Positions 1 through 7,278 of a stretch of 64,000 nucleotides of DNA are shown piece after piece. Origin of the DNA: Micavibrio sp. UBA2137. GTDB lineage: Bacteria > Pseudomonadota > Alphaproteobacteria > Micavibrionales > Micavibrionaceae. The position numbers and the translations under genes were made by a program. The notes beneath the pieces were generated by a model. That model worked only from the letters and a program-made list of their open reading frames with translations, did no database searches and was not told where the DNA came from. Numbering within the stretch: the stretch's first letter is position 1; each line of letters opens with the position of its first letter. Location of the stretch: positions 967,451 through 1,031,450 of the forward strand of contig DCXL01000004.1 in assembly GCA_002328415.1 (NCBI GenBank). Reading direction: 5' to 3'.

Positions 1-1063
1 AGGAGTGAAATGTGCTTATGTTTCGGGCGAAGAGGCTGTTGACCAAATTCGACTGCGCGCCAAAAGATTAGGTCTTGAAAAGTCGCCTGTAAAACTGGCT
101 GCCGCAGGGAATATCTCTAACATTCTCGCCACAATGGAGAGCGAGGATATTGATTTGATTGTGATTGATTCCATTCAAACCATGTATGTGGATTCCATTG
201 AAAGTGCGCCAGGGACTGTTACTCAGGTGCGCACCTCAGCCCAAGAACTTATCCGTCTGGGTAAAGCCAAAGGCATCTGCGTTGTTCTTGTTGGGCATGT
301 CACAAAGGAAGGACAGTTGGCTGGCCCGCGCGTGCTTGAACATATGGTGGATACCGTTCTTTATTTTGAAGGTGAGCGTGGCCACCCTTTCCGCATCTTA
401 CGTGCTGTTAAAAACCGTTTCGGTCCAACAGATGAAATTGGCGTTTTTGAAATGGTCGAGGGTGGTTTACAGGAAGTCGAAAACCCTTCTGAAATCTTCC
501 TCTCCCAGCGGCAAGAAAATATCTCAGGTAGCGCTGTTTTAGCAGCCATTGAGGGAACGCGCCCAGTCTTAGTTGAGGTGCAGGCGCTTGTTGCCCCAAC
601 CACCTTTGCAACACCAAGGCGTGCCGTTGTCGGATGGGACAGTGCACGCCTGTCGATGATATTGGCCGTGCTTGAGGCTCGATGTGGTCTCGTCTTTGGT
701 GACAATGATGTTTACCTCAATATCGCAGGGGGCTTGCGCATTCAGGAACCTGGCGCTGATTTGGCTGTTGCCGCGGCCCTCATTTCAGCACTCACCAATG
801 CGGTTATTCCACAAGACACAGTTTTTTACGGTGAAATTGGTCTGGCTGGTGAGATTCGTCCTGTGCTTCAAATGGATTTACGTTATAAAGAGGCTAAAAA
901 GTTGGGCTTTAAAGAAGCAATCTGCCCCAAACAGGCAACACGCAAATCAAAAGATAGCGATGTGGCCAGCCTGCAAAAAGGCACGCCTCTCACCCATATT
1001 GACCAACTCGTGCAGCGCCTGCAGATGGAACGCCGCGCATCCGTGACCCAAATGCCTGCATAA
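1..1063 (+). CDS. radA: DNA repair protein RadA, 3' part (5' end outside window)
   Basis: C-terminal about 350 residues of RadA, a RecA-like ATPase that drives branch migration during recombinational repair. The N-terminal zinc finger and Walker A loop lie upstream of the window. Visible parts are the Walker B strand (LIVIDSIQT, residues 51-59 counted from base 5), the RadA-specific KNRFG motif (bases 410-424) and a C-terminal Lon-protease-like domain. The frame is open to the left edge and the GTG at base 5 is internal (the sequence matches AYVSGEE of the family), so the gene is truncated by the window, not broken. The next gene, rpsF, starts 168 bases downstream with its own promoter. Confidence 0.95.
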   Translation, partial: GVKCAYVSGEEAVDQIRLRAKRLGLEKSPVKLAAAGNISNILATMESEDIDLIVIDSIQTMYVDSIESAPGTVTQVRTSAQELIRLGKAKGICVVLVGHVTKEGQLAGPRVLEHMVDTVLYFEGERGHPFRILRAVKNRFGPTDEIGVFEMVEGGLQEVENPSEIFLSQRQENISGSAVLAAIEGTRPVLVEVQALVAPTTFATPRRAVVGWDSARLSMILAVLEARCGLVFGDNDVYLNIAGGLRIQEPGADLAVAAALISALTNAVIPQDTVFYGEIGLAGEIRPVLQMDLRYKEAKKLGFKEAICPKQATRKSKDSDVASLQKGTPLTHIDQLVQRLQMERRASVTQMPA

Positions 1064-1089
1064 CCCATACAAAATAAGCTATTTTTTCC

Positions 1090-1117
1090 TTGCACTCCCT
1101 TATAAAATGCTTATAAC
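1090..1117 (+). promoter_or_regulatory. candidate sigma-70 promoter of rpsF operon
   Basis: TTGCAC (1090-1095) and TATAAC (1112-1117) are separated by 16 bases just after radA. Transcription would start near 1124 and give an approximately 108-base leader before rpsF. Seen by eye only; no start site was mapped. Confidence 0.45.
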
Positions 1118-1150
1118 ACCACATAACCTCGCTTGTGACTGGTTCACAGG

Positions 1151-1220
1151 CTTGGGCTTTTACAGGGTCAATCATATTTATACAGCTTGGCCCTTTAATG
1201 AAAAAAGCCGTTAACCCAAG
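1151..1220 (+). ncRNA. structured leader of rpsF-rpsR, candidate S6:S18-binding RNA
   Basis: CTTG (1151-1154) pairs with CAAG (1217-1220), and GGCTTTT (1155-1161) pairs with AAAAGCC (1203-1209). An inner AGGG/CCCT helix (1164-1167 with 1191-1194) caps the arm. The one-sided bulge after the second helix contains CCG (1208-1210), and the 3' arm ends directly before the AGGAG ribosome-binding site. Known rpsF leaders that bind the S6:S18 complex carry a CCG in such a bulge, so autoregulation is inferred. The pairing is seen; the function is not shown. Confidence 0.45.
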
Positions 1221-1231
1221 AGGAGACATCG

Positions 1232-1579
1232 ATGGCAATATATGAAACCGTGTTTATCGCGCGCGGTGACTTAAGCGCGAAACAAGTCGAAGAAATGACG
1301 AAATCATTCTCAGATCTTTTGACAGCAAATAAAGGTAAAATCCTGAAGACTGAAAATTGGGGTCTTCGTACACTTGCCTACAAAATCAACAAAAGTAAAA
1401 AAGGTCACTACGTTCTTATCGAGAGCGAAACTGATGGTGAAACGCTTATTGAAGCGGAACGTCAAATGCGTTTGCATGATGATGTGATGCGCTACATGAC
1501 AATCAAGCTGGATGCAGCATCAGAAGACCAATCCGCAATTTTAGGCGGCAGCGATGCCGGTAAGAAGGAGGCAGCATAA
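1232..1579 (+). CDS. rpsF: 30S ribosomal protein S6
   Basis: 115 residues, of usual bacterial length. It binds S18 on the platform of the small subunit next to 16S helix 22. The N terminus MAIYETVFIARGDLS and the central WGLRTLAYKI segment are typical of S6. The start follows a good AGGAG site at 1221-1225. The TAA stop overlaps the rpsR ATG by one base, so the two partners are translationally coupled. The structured leader upstream suggests feedback control by S6:S18. Confidence 0.97.
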   Translation: MAIYETVFIARGDLSAKQVEEMTKSFSDLLTANKGKILKTENWGLRTLAYKINKSKKGHYVLIESETDGETLIEAERQMRLHDDVMRYMTIKLDAASEDQSAILGGSDAGKKEAA

Positions 1580-1839
1580 TGGCCGATCATAAGAAAAAAT
1601 CATTCTCAAAACGCAGCAGATCTTGCCCGTTTTCAGGTGAAGGCGCACCAGCCATTGACTGGAAAGACGTCAAACTTCTCGAAGGTTACATTTCAGAGCG
1701 TGGCAAAATCATGCCAAGCCGTATCACAAACGTTTCACAAAAGAAGCAACGTGAATTGGCTCGCGCGATTAAACGTGCACGTTACATGGCTCTTATGCCG
1801 TACCTTCGTACTGAATCAGAATATACAGGACGCCGTTAA
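1579..1839 (+). CDS. rpsR: 30S ribosomal protein S18
   Basis: 86 residues. S18 partners S6 on the 30S platform. The family signature is visible in the centre, with IDWKDVKLLEGYISERGKI followed by PSRITNVSQKKQRELA and the basic AIKRARYMALMPY tail. The start overlaps the rpsF stop by one base (taATG), giving the equimolar coupling expected for the S6:S18 heterodimer. rplI follows 31 bases later in the same operon. Confidence 0.97.
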   Translation: MADHKKKSFSKRSRSCPFSGEGAPAIDWKDVKLLEGYISERGKIMPSRITNVSQKKQRELARAIKRARYMALMPYLRTESEYTGRR

Positions 1840-1870
1840 GCGCACCTGACAGAAGATAAAGGAAAATAAA

Positions 1871-2626
1871 ATGTCACAAATTATTTTATTAGAGCGTGTC
1901 GATAACCTTGGTGATATCGGTGATGTTGTCACTGTTAAGCCTGGTTTTGCGCGTAACTATCTGTTGCCACAAGGCAAAGCCCTTCGCGCAACAAAAGACA
2001 ACATTGCCTATTTTGAAACACAGAAAAAGGCAATTGTTGAAGATAACGCAAAACAGAAGAAAGAAGCAGAAGCCCTTGGTAAGAAAGTTGACGGCACACA
2101 AGTCGACATTATTCGTCAAGCTTCTGAAGCTGGACAGCTTTACGGTTCAGTTTCTTCACGTGATATTGCGGACGCTTTGAACGAAAAAGGCAAGTTTGAC
2201 CTTAACCGTTCACAGGTCACAATGCTTCAAAACTACAAAATGATTGGTCTTTTCGAAGTACCAGTTGTTTTGCATCCAGAAGTTAAAGTCTCAGTCACAA
2301 TCAACATCGCTCGTTCACCAGAAGAGGCCGCAACACAGGCCAAAACTGGCCGCGCATTGATTGCTGGTACTGAAGATGACGCCATGGATATCAAGGAAGA
2401 GCAAGGCGAAAAAGTTGCCGAGCGCACAGATGACATGAAGAGCGAGCTTCTTGAAGACTCAGCCTTGAAAGCTGAAGAAGAAGCCAAACGCCTGGCCGAA
2501 GAAGAAGCCGCAAAAGCAAAAGCAAAAGCAGACAAAAAGGCTGCTGCGGAAGCAGAAGCTAAAGCTGAAGAAGCTGAAATTGAAGAAACATCAGCTGAAA
2601 CAGATGAAAAGCCTGAAGACGCTTAA
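1871..2626 (+). CDS. rplI: 50S ribosomal protein L9 with long acidic C-terminal extension
   Basis: 251 residues, clearly longer than the roughly 150 of classical L9. Residues 1-150 carry the N-terminal RNA-binding fold (ILLERVDNLGDIGDVVTVKPGFARNYLLP), the connecting helix and the C-terminal domain. The last roughly 75 residues are a low-complexity Ala/Glu/Lys helix-forming tail. Alphaproteobacterial L9 proteins often carry some extension, but its job is unknown. The start has a ggaaaataaa leader 31 bases after rpsR. An intrinsic terminator follows the stop. Confidence 0.95.
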   Translation: MSQIILLERVDNLGDIGDVVTVKPGFARNYLLPQGKALRATKDNIAYFETQKKAIVEDNAKQKKEAEALGKKVDGTQVDIIRQASEAGQLYGSVSSRDIADALNEKGKFDLNRSQVTMLQNYKMIGLFEVPVVLHPEVKVSVTINIARSPEEAATQAKTGRALIAGTEDDAMDIKEEQGEKVAERTDDMKSELLEDSALKAEEEAKRLAEEEAAKAKAKADKKAAAEAEAKAEEAEIEETSAETDEKPEDA

Positions 2627-2652
2627 GTTTATTAAAACTTATAAGACATTGA

Positions 2653-2680
2653 AAAACCGGGCCGCGTGCTCGGTTTTTTA
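2653..2680 (+). terminator. intrinsic terminator after rplI
   Basis: AAAACCGGGC (2653-2662) pairs with GCTCGGTTTT (2668-2677, one G-U pair), followed by more T. It ends the rpsF-rpsR-rplI operon. Confidence 0.8.
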
Positions 2681-2743
2681 TTGACCACTATTTCGCAAAA
2701 ATGTTTACTAAGCACACTTAATTTTTGAAACTAGGCATTACCC

Positions 2744-3520
2744 TTGGGCAAAGACAACAAAACATCTTCAAAAAAAGTTTCTCATTTGCGTAAAGTCGAA
2801 AAGGGTCTTTCCGTCGAGCATCTTTCCAAAAGCTATAAGAAAAAGCCTGTTTTGCGGGATTTCTCGCTTCAGGTGCATGCGAAGGAAGCCGTGGCCCTTC
2901 TTGGTCCCAATGGTGCAGGTAAAACAACCTCATTTTATATTATCTCTGGCCTGATTAAGCCTGATAGCGGATCCATTTTACTCGATGGGCATGACATTAC
3001 CGACCTGCCCATGTATCAGCGTGCTCGCCTGGGGATTGGCTATCTTCCTCAAGAAGCCTCTATTTTCCGAGGGCTAAATGTCGAGGATAATATTCGTCTT
3101 GTGTTACAGGGTCAGAACCTGCCTCAAAAGCGTTCTGAAATCCTACTAGAGGAACTTCTGGCTGAATTTTCCATCGGGCATCTAAGAAAAACACCCGCCG
3201 TTGCCCTTTCAGGTGGAGAACGCCGCCGCTGTGAAATTGCGCGTGCCTTGGCTGCACGTCCACGCTTTATCCTGCTTGATGAGCCATTAGCCGGGATTGA
3301 CCCCATTGCCGTGGCCGATATCCGTGATCTGATAGGACAGCTTAAAAACCGTGGCATTGGCGTGCTTATCACTGACCACAATGTGCGTGACACGCTTGGT
3401 ATCGTTGACCGCGCCTATATCCTGCATGACGGTGAATTGCTGATGGAAGGAACACCAGAGGATATTGTCAAAAACGCTGATGTTAGACGCGTTTATCTGG
3501 GTGAAAAATTCTCCCTTTGA
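2744..3520 (+). CDS. lptB: LPS export ABC transporter ATP-binding protein LptB
   Basis: 258 residues. Cytoplasmic ATPase of the LptB2FG complex that extracts lipopolysaccharide from the inner membrane. Walker A is LGPNGAGKT, the Q-loop segment is GIGYLPQEASIF, the signature is LSGGERRR, and Walker B is FILLDEPLAGIDPIAV, with the switch histidine in ITDHNVRDTL. The LptB-type DEPLAGIDP is diagnostic. The start is uncertain: TTG at 2744 is the first possible codon after an in-frame stop, lacks a clear ribosome-binding site, and a later TTG in the basic N terminus is possible. It precedes rpoN as in many proteobacteria; lptA and lptC are not in the window. Confidence 0.93.
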   Translation: MGKDNKTSSKKVSHLRKVEKGLSVEHLSKSYKKKPVLRDFSLQVHAKEAVALLGPNGAGKTTSFYIISGLIKPDSGSILLDGHDITDLPMYQRARLGIGYLPQEASIFRGLNVEDNIRLVLQGQNLPQKRSEILLEELLAEFSIGHLRKTPAVALSGGERRRCEIARALAARPRFILLDEPLAGIDPIAVADIRDLIGQLKNRGIGVLITDHNVRDTLGIVDRAYILHDGELLMEGTPEDIVKNADVRRVYLGEKFSL

Positions 3521-3574
3521 TTTCTTTTCAAAAAGCGCAAGAAATTTTGAAATTGCCATGATAAACTGACCTTT

Positions 3575-5020
3575 ATGAGCACACCTAAAGGTCCATATCT
3601 CGATTTAAAACAAGCCCTCTCACAAAATCTTGTGATGAACCAACAGATGCAGCAGGCAGTCAAGCTTCTGCAGCTCTCTAATATCGAGTTATCAGAGTTT
3701 CTCGATGATATTTTGGCGGATAATCCTTTACTTGAAAAAGACGAAAGCGCGCCTGCGTCCGAGAATGGAGATATAGAGGAAAGCTTTGAGGATGCCGTCC
3801 GCGAAGAGCAGACGGATTTTGATGCAGGCAGTTCCATGATGGCCGATAGCGGTGGAGGTGACACGTCCTTTTCCCCTCATAACCCAAATGATGTTTTCGA
3901 AAATACAGCTTCGGAGGAAAAATCTCTGCGGGATGTCCTGGTCGAACAAATCCAAACCAATCTGGATGATGCAAGAGACCGCATGGTTGCAACACTTTTA
4001 ATAGATGAATTGGACAGTACTGGTTATCTGCGTGATGACATTCCAACACTATCTGAGAAAATTGGGTGTAAGCCAGAGCGACTTGAAGCCCTTCTCCCTC
4101 AGTTAAAAGAATTTGAGCCCACGGGTATTTTTGCGAAAAACTTATCCGAATGTCTGGCCCTTCAACTTGAAGAACGCGGCGCACTAACCCCTGCCTTCGA
4201 AGTTTTACTGGATAACCTGAATTTGCTAGCTGAGCATGATATGAAAACGCTTTCAAAATTATGTGGCACAAATGAGGAAAGCGTTCAGGAGATGGCGCTG
4301 GTGATACGCACGCTTCAACCGCGACCGACTGCCAATTACGATGGGTTTGTTGCCCAAACAGCTATCCCAGATGTGTTAATGCAAAAACAAAAACGCGAAG
4401 CGGGCGGCGGCTGGAAAGTGGCCCTGAATAATGAAACTCTGCCGCGTGTGTTGGTCAATAATGAATATTACACAACCGTCCTAAGCAAGACCTCCAAAAA
4501 GGAGGATAAGCAATATTTGCGCGATCAGTATCAAACGGCGAACTGGCTTGTCCGCGCCATGGACCAACGCGCGCAAACAATCCTGAAAGTTGCCGCCGAA
4601 ATTGTTGAGGAGCAAAACGGATTTTTTCTCTATGGTGTAGAATTCCTGCAGCCTTTGACTTTGAAAGACATTGCCGAAAAAATAGAAATGCATGAAAGTA
4701 CGGTTTCACGTGTCACTACAAATAAATACATTGGGACACCACGCGGTATTTTCGAGCTAAAATATTTCTTTACCTCGTCCGTTTCCTCAACAGGAAGCGG
4801 TGGCTCTGACATTTCATCAGAGGCAGTAAAAGCTAAGATTGAAGCTCTTATCGCCGATGAAACCGTCAAAAACGTCTATTCGGATGATGCGCTTGTTAAG
4901 GAGCTACAAAAACAAGGCGTGGACATTGCCCGCCGTACTGTTGCCAAATACAGGGACACACTCCATATTCCCTCCTCCACACAACGCCGCCGTATTTTGA
5001 AGAACAGGCAAGGCTTATGA
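3575..5020 (+). CDS. rpoN: RNA polymerase sigma-54 factor
   Basis: 481 residues. Alternative sigma factor for -24/-12 promoters that needs AAA+ activators. Region I at the N terminus is Gln/Leu-rich (QNLVMNQQMQQAVKLLQLSN), then an acidic region II, the core-binding domain, the helix-turn-helix (KDIAEKIEMHESTVSRVTTNKYI) and the RpoN box ARRTVAKYRD near the C terminus. It lies between lptB and hpf as in other proteobacteria. murI overlaps its stop by four bases (ATGA). No sigma-54 promoter was recognised in the window, so its local targets are unknown. Confidence 0.97.
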   Translation: MSTPKGPYLDLKQALSQNLVMNQQMQQAVKLLQLSNIELSEFLDDILADNPLLEKDESAPASENGDIEESFEDAVREEQTDFDAGSSMMADSGGGDTSFSPHNPNDVFENTASEEKSLRDVLVEQIQTNLDDARDRMVATLLIDELDSTGYLRDDIPTLSEKIGCKPERLEALLPQLKEFEPTGIFAKNLSECLALQLEERGALTPAFEVLLDNLNLLAEHDMKTLSKLCGTNEESVQEMALVIRTLQPRPTANYDGFVAQTAIPDVLMQKQKREAGGGWKVALNNETLPRVLVNNEYYTTVLSKTSKKEDKQYLRDQYQTANWLVRAMDQRAQTILKVAAEIVEEQNGFFLYGVEFLQPLTLKDIAEKIEMHESTVSRVTTNKYIGTPRGIFELKYFFTSSVSSTGSGGSDISSEAVKAKIEALIADETVKNVYSDDALVKELQKQGVDIARRTVAKYRDTLHIPSSTQRRRILKNRQGL

Positions 5021-5823
5021 GAATAGGTTTTTTCGATTCTGGTCTTGGTGGTCTGATTATCATGAATGCGGCCTCCCGTGCCCTGCCTGACCACGACATG
5101 GTTTTTTTAAGTGACACGTTGAATGTACCATATGGCAATCGCAGTCCTGAGTTTGTGTATCAGGCAACACAAAAGGCCGTTGAGTTTCTATTTAAACAGG
5201 ATTGTGCACTTGTTATAATTGCCTGTAACACGGCGTGCGCCATCGCCTTACGCAAACTACAACAAAACTGGCTTATGGAGAATTATCCCGACCGCCGCAT
5301 TTTGGGCGTTATCGTGCCAACCCTAGAGGTTGCGCTTACCAAAGAGCATACCCGCATCGGATTAATGGCAACATCTGCAACCGCAACATCAGATGTGTAT
5401 GGACAAGAGCTCCGTAAACTTAACCCTGATATAAAACTTACATCGCAACCCTGCCCCCTTCTTGTCCCCATGATTGAAAATGACGGGCGTCAATGGGTTG
5501 GCCCTGTTTTGGAAAGTTACTTAAAACCTCTTGTAAAACAGGATGTACAATCGGTCATACTCGGATGCACGCATTACCCTTTTTTAAAGGCAGAGATTAC
5601 GCAAACACTTGCCCACCTCGGGAGCAAAGCCGAGCTTATTTCACAGGATGAAATTATCGATGAAAAGCTTTACGAATATCTGCAACGCCATCCTGAAATC
5701 GATAAAAAACTTAAAAAAGGTGGCAGACGTTCCTATTATGTTACCGATTTAACGCAAGCCTATCAAAATGCGGCGCAAGAGATTGCAGGACAAACCATTC
5801 CATTCATTAAAACCGAACTTTAG
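5017..5823 (+). CDS. murI: glutamate racemase
   Basis: 268 residues, normal length. Converts L-glutamate to D-glutamate for peptidoglycan stem peptides. The N-terminal FFDSGLGGL is the substrate-binding start. The two catalytic cysteines are visible in IIACNTACAIA and VILGCTHYPFL. It overlaps rpoN by four bases, so it is translationally coupled to a sigma factor and placed between rpoN and hpf. That interrupts the more usual direct rpoN-hpf adjacency. No defects seen. Confidence 0.95.
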   Translation: MRIGFFDSGLGGLIIMNAASRALPDHDMVFLSDTLNVPYGNRSPEFVYQATQKAVEFLFKQDCALVIIACNTACAIALRKLQQNWLMENYPDRRILGVIVPTLEVALTKEHTRIGLMATSATATSDVYGQELRKLNPDIKLTSQPCPLLVPMIENDGRQWVGPVLESYLKPLVKQDVQSVILGCTHYPFLKAEITQTLAHLGSKAELISQDEIIDEKLYEYLQRHPEIDKKLKKGGRRSYYVTDLTQAYQNAAQEIAGQTIPFIKTEL

Positions 5824-5879
5824 AGACTTTTAAGTGTTCTTTTTGTACGGTTTGACTTAACAATTTTCTCAAAACGCAC

Positions 5880-5885
5880 TATACT
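5880..5885 (+). promoter_or_regulatory. candidate -10 element of hpf
   Basis: TATACT with no good -35 at normal spacing; TTGACT at 5852-5857 is 22 bases away. A start 7 bases downstream would be at about 5892, exactly where the first stem of the hpf leader begins. That coincidence is the main support. Confidence 0.35.
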
Positions 5886-5892
5886 AAATATA

Positions 5893-5962
5893 TGCCTTTT
5901 TACTGGTCATTACTGGAGAGGAACTCTCACCAATATGCACTCGTTCGTACAACGAAAAGGCA
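5893..5962 (+). ncRNA. three-way-junction-like 5' leader of hpf
   Basis: TGCCTTTT (5893-5900) is fully complementary to AAAAGGCA (5955-5962) and closes a domain with two hairpins. One is GAGAG-GAA-CTCTC (5916-5928); the other is CGTT-CGTAC-AACG (5942-5954), directly stacked on the closing stem. The structure would begin at the predicted transcription start and end 40 bases before the hpf ATG. It may act as an RNA switch, a protein-binding leader or a 5' stabiliser. Only the complementarity is seen. Confidence 0.45.
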
Positions 5963-6002
5963 CTCATGGAGAAAATTTCAATTTAGATAAAGGATAAATA
6001 AC

Positions 6003-6620
6003 ATGGAACTTACTGTTCATGGAAAACATATGGATGTTGGGGACTCTTTGAAAACCCATATGCAGCAGAAGCTAGAAGACATTAACGAAAAATACTTCGG
6101 GCGTGCTATTGCACCTGTTGTCACAATCGGCTCTGAGCCCCACAATTTCTTTAAAACACATATTTCCCTGACAATGGGTAAAGATATTCACGTGCAGGCA
6201 ACCGAAACTGCAGGTGATCCTTATGCAGCCTTTGATGGTGCGGCTGAAAAAATCGCCAAGCAATTGCGTCGTTACAAGCGTCGTTTGCGTGACCATCACG
6301 AGCGCCTAGAACAGTTACCAGGTGACATCGCCCCTATTCTGATTAAGGAAAACATCATTGAAACATTGATTGCCAATGACGAAGATGAAACAAGCAAAGA
6401 ACCTGAATTTCCAAAAGAACCCGCAATCATTGCTGAGATGACGCACAAGATCCAAAAAATGACAGTGTCTGAAGCCGTTATGCGTATGGACCTTGCAGGC
6501 GAATCAGCCATGCTGTTCAAAAATTCAAAAACAGATGGGCTAAATATGGTTTACAAACGCTCTGACGGAAATATCGGTTGGGTTGATCCACAGGCAGCAG
6601 AGATGGAAGCCGCCGAATAA
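6003..6620 (+). CDS. hpf: ribosome hibernation promoting factor, long form
   Basis: 205 residues. Binds the 30S decoding centre during stress, and the long form drives formation of inactive 100S ribosome dimers. The N-terminal HPF/RaiA domain (about 1-105) contains the basic AAEKIAKQLRRYKRRLRDHH helix. After an acidic linker, the C-terminal dimerisation domain (about 145-205) has the MTVSEAVMRMDL...FKNSKTDGLNMVYKRSDGNIGW pattern. It follows rpoN-murI and precedes the ptsN homologue. The structured leader and a strong terminator suggest it forms its own transcription unit. Confidence 0.95.
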   Translation: MELTVHGKHMDVGDSLKTHMQQKLEDINEKYFGRAIAPVVTIGSEPHNFFKTHISLTMGKDIHVQATETAGDPYAAFDGAAEKIAKQLRRYKRRLRDHHERLEQLPGDIAPILIKENIIETLIANDEDETSKEPEFPKEPAIIAEMTHKIQKMTVSEAVMRMDLAGESAMLFKNSKTDGLNMVYKRSDGNIGWVDPQAAEMEAAE

Positions 6621-6653
6621 TTTTGATATTTTTAAGTAAAAGTTGTGAATTCC

Positions 6654-6682
6654 AAAACTGCCGTGAAAGCGGCAGTTTTTTT
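6654..6682 (+). terminator. intrinsic terminator after hpf
   Basis: AAAACTGCCG (6654-6663) and CGGCAGTTTT (6670-6679) form a perfect stem with a six-base loop, followed by a T run. It separates hpf from the ptsN homologue. Confidence 0.9.
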
Positions 6683-6770
6683 ATGTTTTTTGTCAAAAAA
6701 GCACTGGCATTTCCATCTCAAAGATTCTATCAGAGGGTGTTTATAAACGAAACGATTGATGGGGGATTAT

Positions 6771-7265
6771 ATGTCAGTTTCAACACATGGCCTACCAGAG
6801 TTTGATTTCATAAAATTTGCGCCTTCTTATGGTTCATCTCAAGAGCTCTTCCTTGCGCTTGCACAAATTGTAAATGACAAATTCACTATATCTGATGCAT
6901 CTAAATTTGCTGAGAACCTAGTAAGCACACATATTGAACGTGGATTTGGGATTGGTGATGGCGTTGCCATTATCAACATGAAATCAGAATATGTTTCAGA
7001 TGCAATTATGGGGTTTATCAAACTTGAAAAGCCATTGATGTTACGCGCGCCTGACGAAACACCCTGCCATAACATTGGTGTGCTTATTTCACCTGTCTCT
7101 TCTGGAAAATCACATCTCCAAACTATGGCACGTCTTTCCCGTTTGTTTAAAGATAAGACGATTGCACAGAAACTTGCTAAGGCAAGCTCAGAAGAGGTGC
7201 TTAACGATATTCTGGAAGGACACGCGGTCGAAAGCAGTCAATTTGACAGGTCTGAAGCCGCCTAA
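6771..7265 (+). CDS. PtsN-like (EIIA-Ntr) protein lacking the active-site histidine
   Basis: 164 residues with the PTS EIIA-2/EIIA-Ntr fold. GFGIGDGVAI, LEKPLMLRAPDETP, SHLQTMARLSRLFKDKTIAQKL align well with PtsN, recalled from the E. coli protein. The phosphorylated His of the family motif GIGNGIAIPHG is replaced: here it reads GIGDGVAIINMK, with Asn in place of His. The protein therefore probably cannot accept phosphate by the usual route and may act as a fixed-state regulator. ATG 6771 is chosen because GGGGGA lies just upstream; TTG 6756 and ATG 6759 are alternatives. Its place after hpf matches the classical ptsN locus. Confidence 0.8.
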   Translation: MSVSTHGLPEFDFIKFAPSYGSSQELFLALAQIVNDKFTISDASKFAENLVSTHIERGFGIGDGVAIINMKSEYVSDAIMGFIKLEKPLMLRAPDETPCHNIGVLISPVSSGKSHLQTMARLSRLFKDKTIAQKLAKASSEEVLNDILEGHAVESSQFDRSEAA

Positions 7266-7278
7266 ACCAAAAATCACT

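Noticed and set aside
3678..4271. 197-residue reading frame on the minus strand inside rpoN
   Set aside because: It is fully antisense to a well-supported rpoN, has no ribosome-binding site and its composition (Cys/His/Arg-rich, low hydrophobic periodicity) looks like a shadow.
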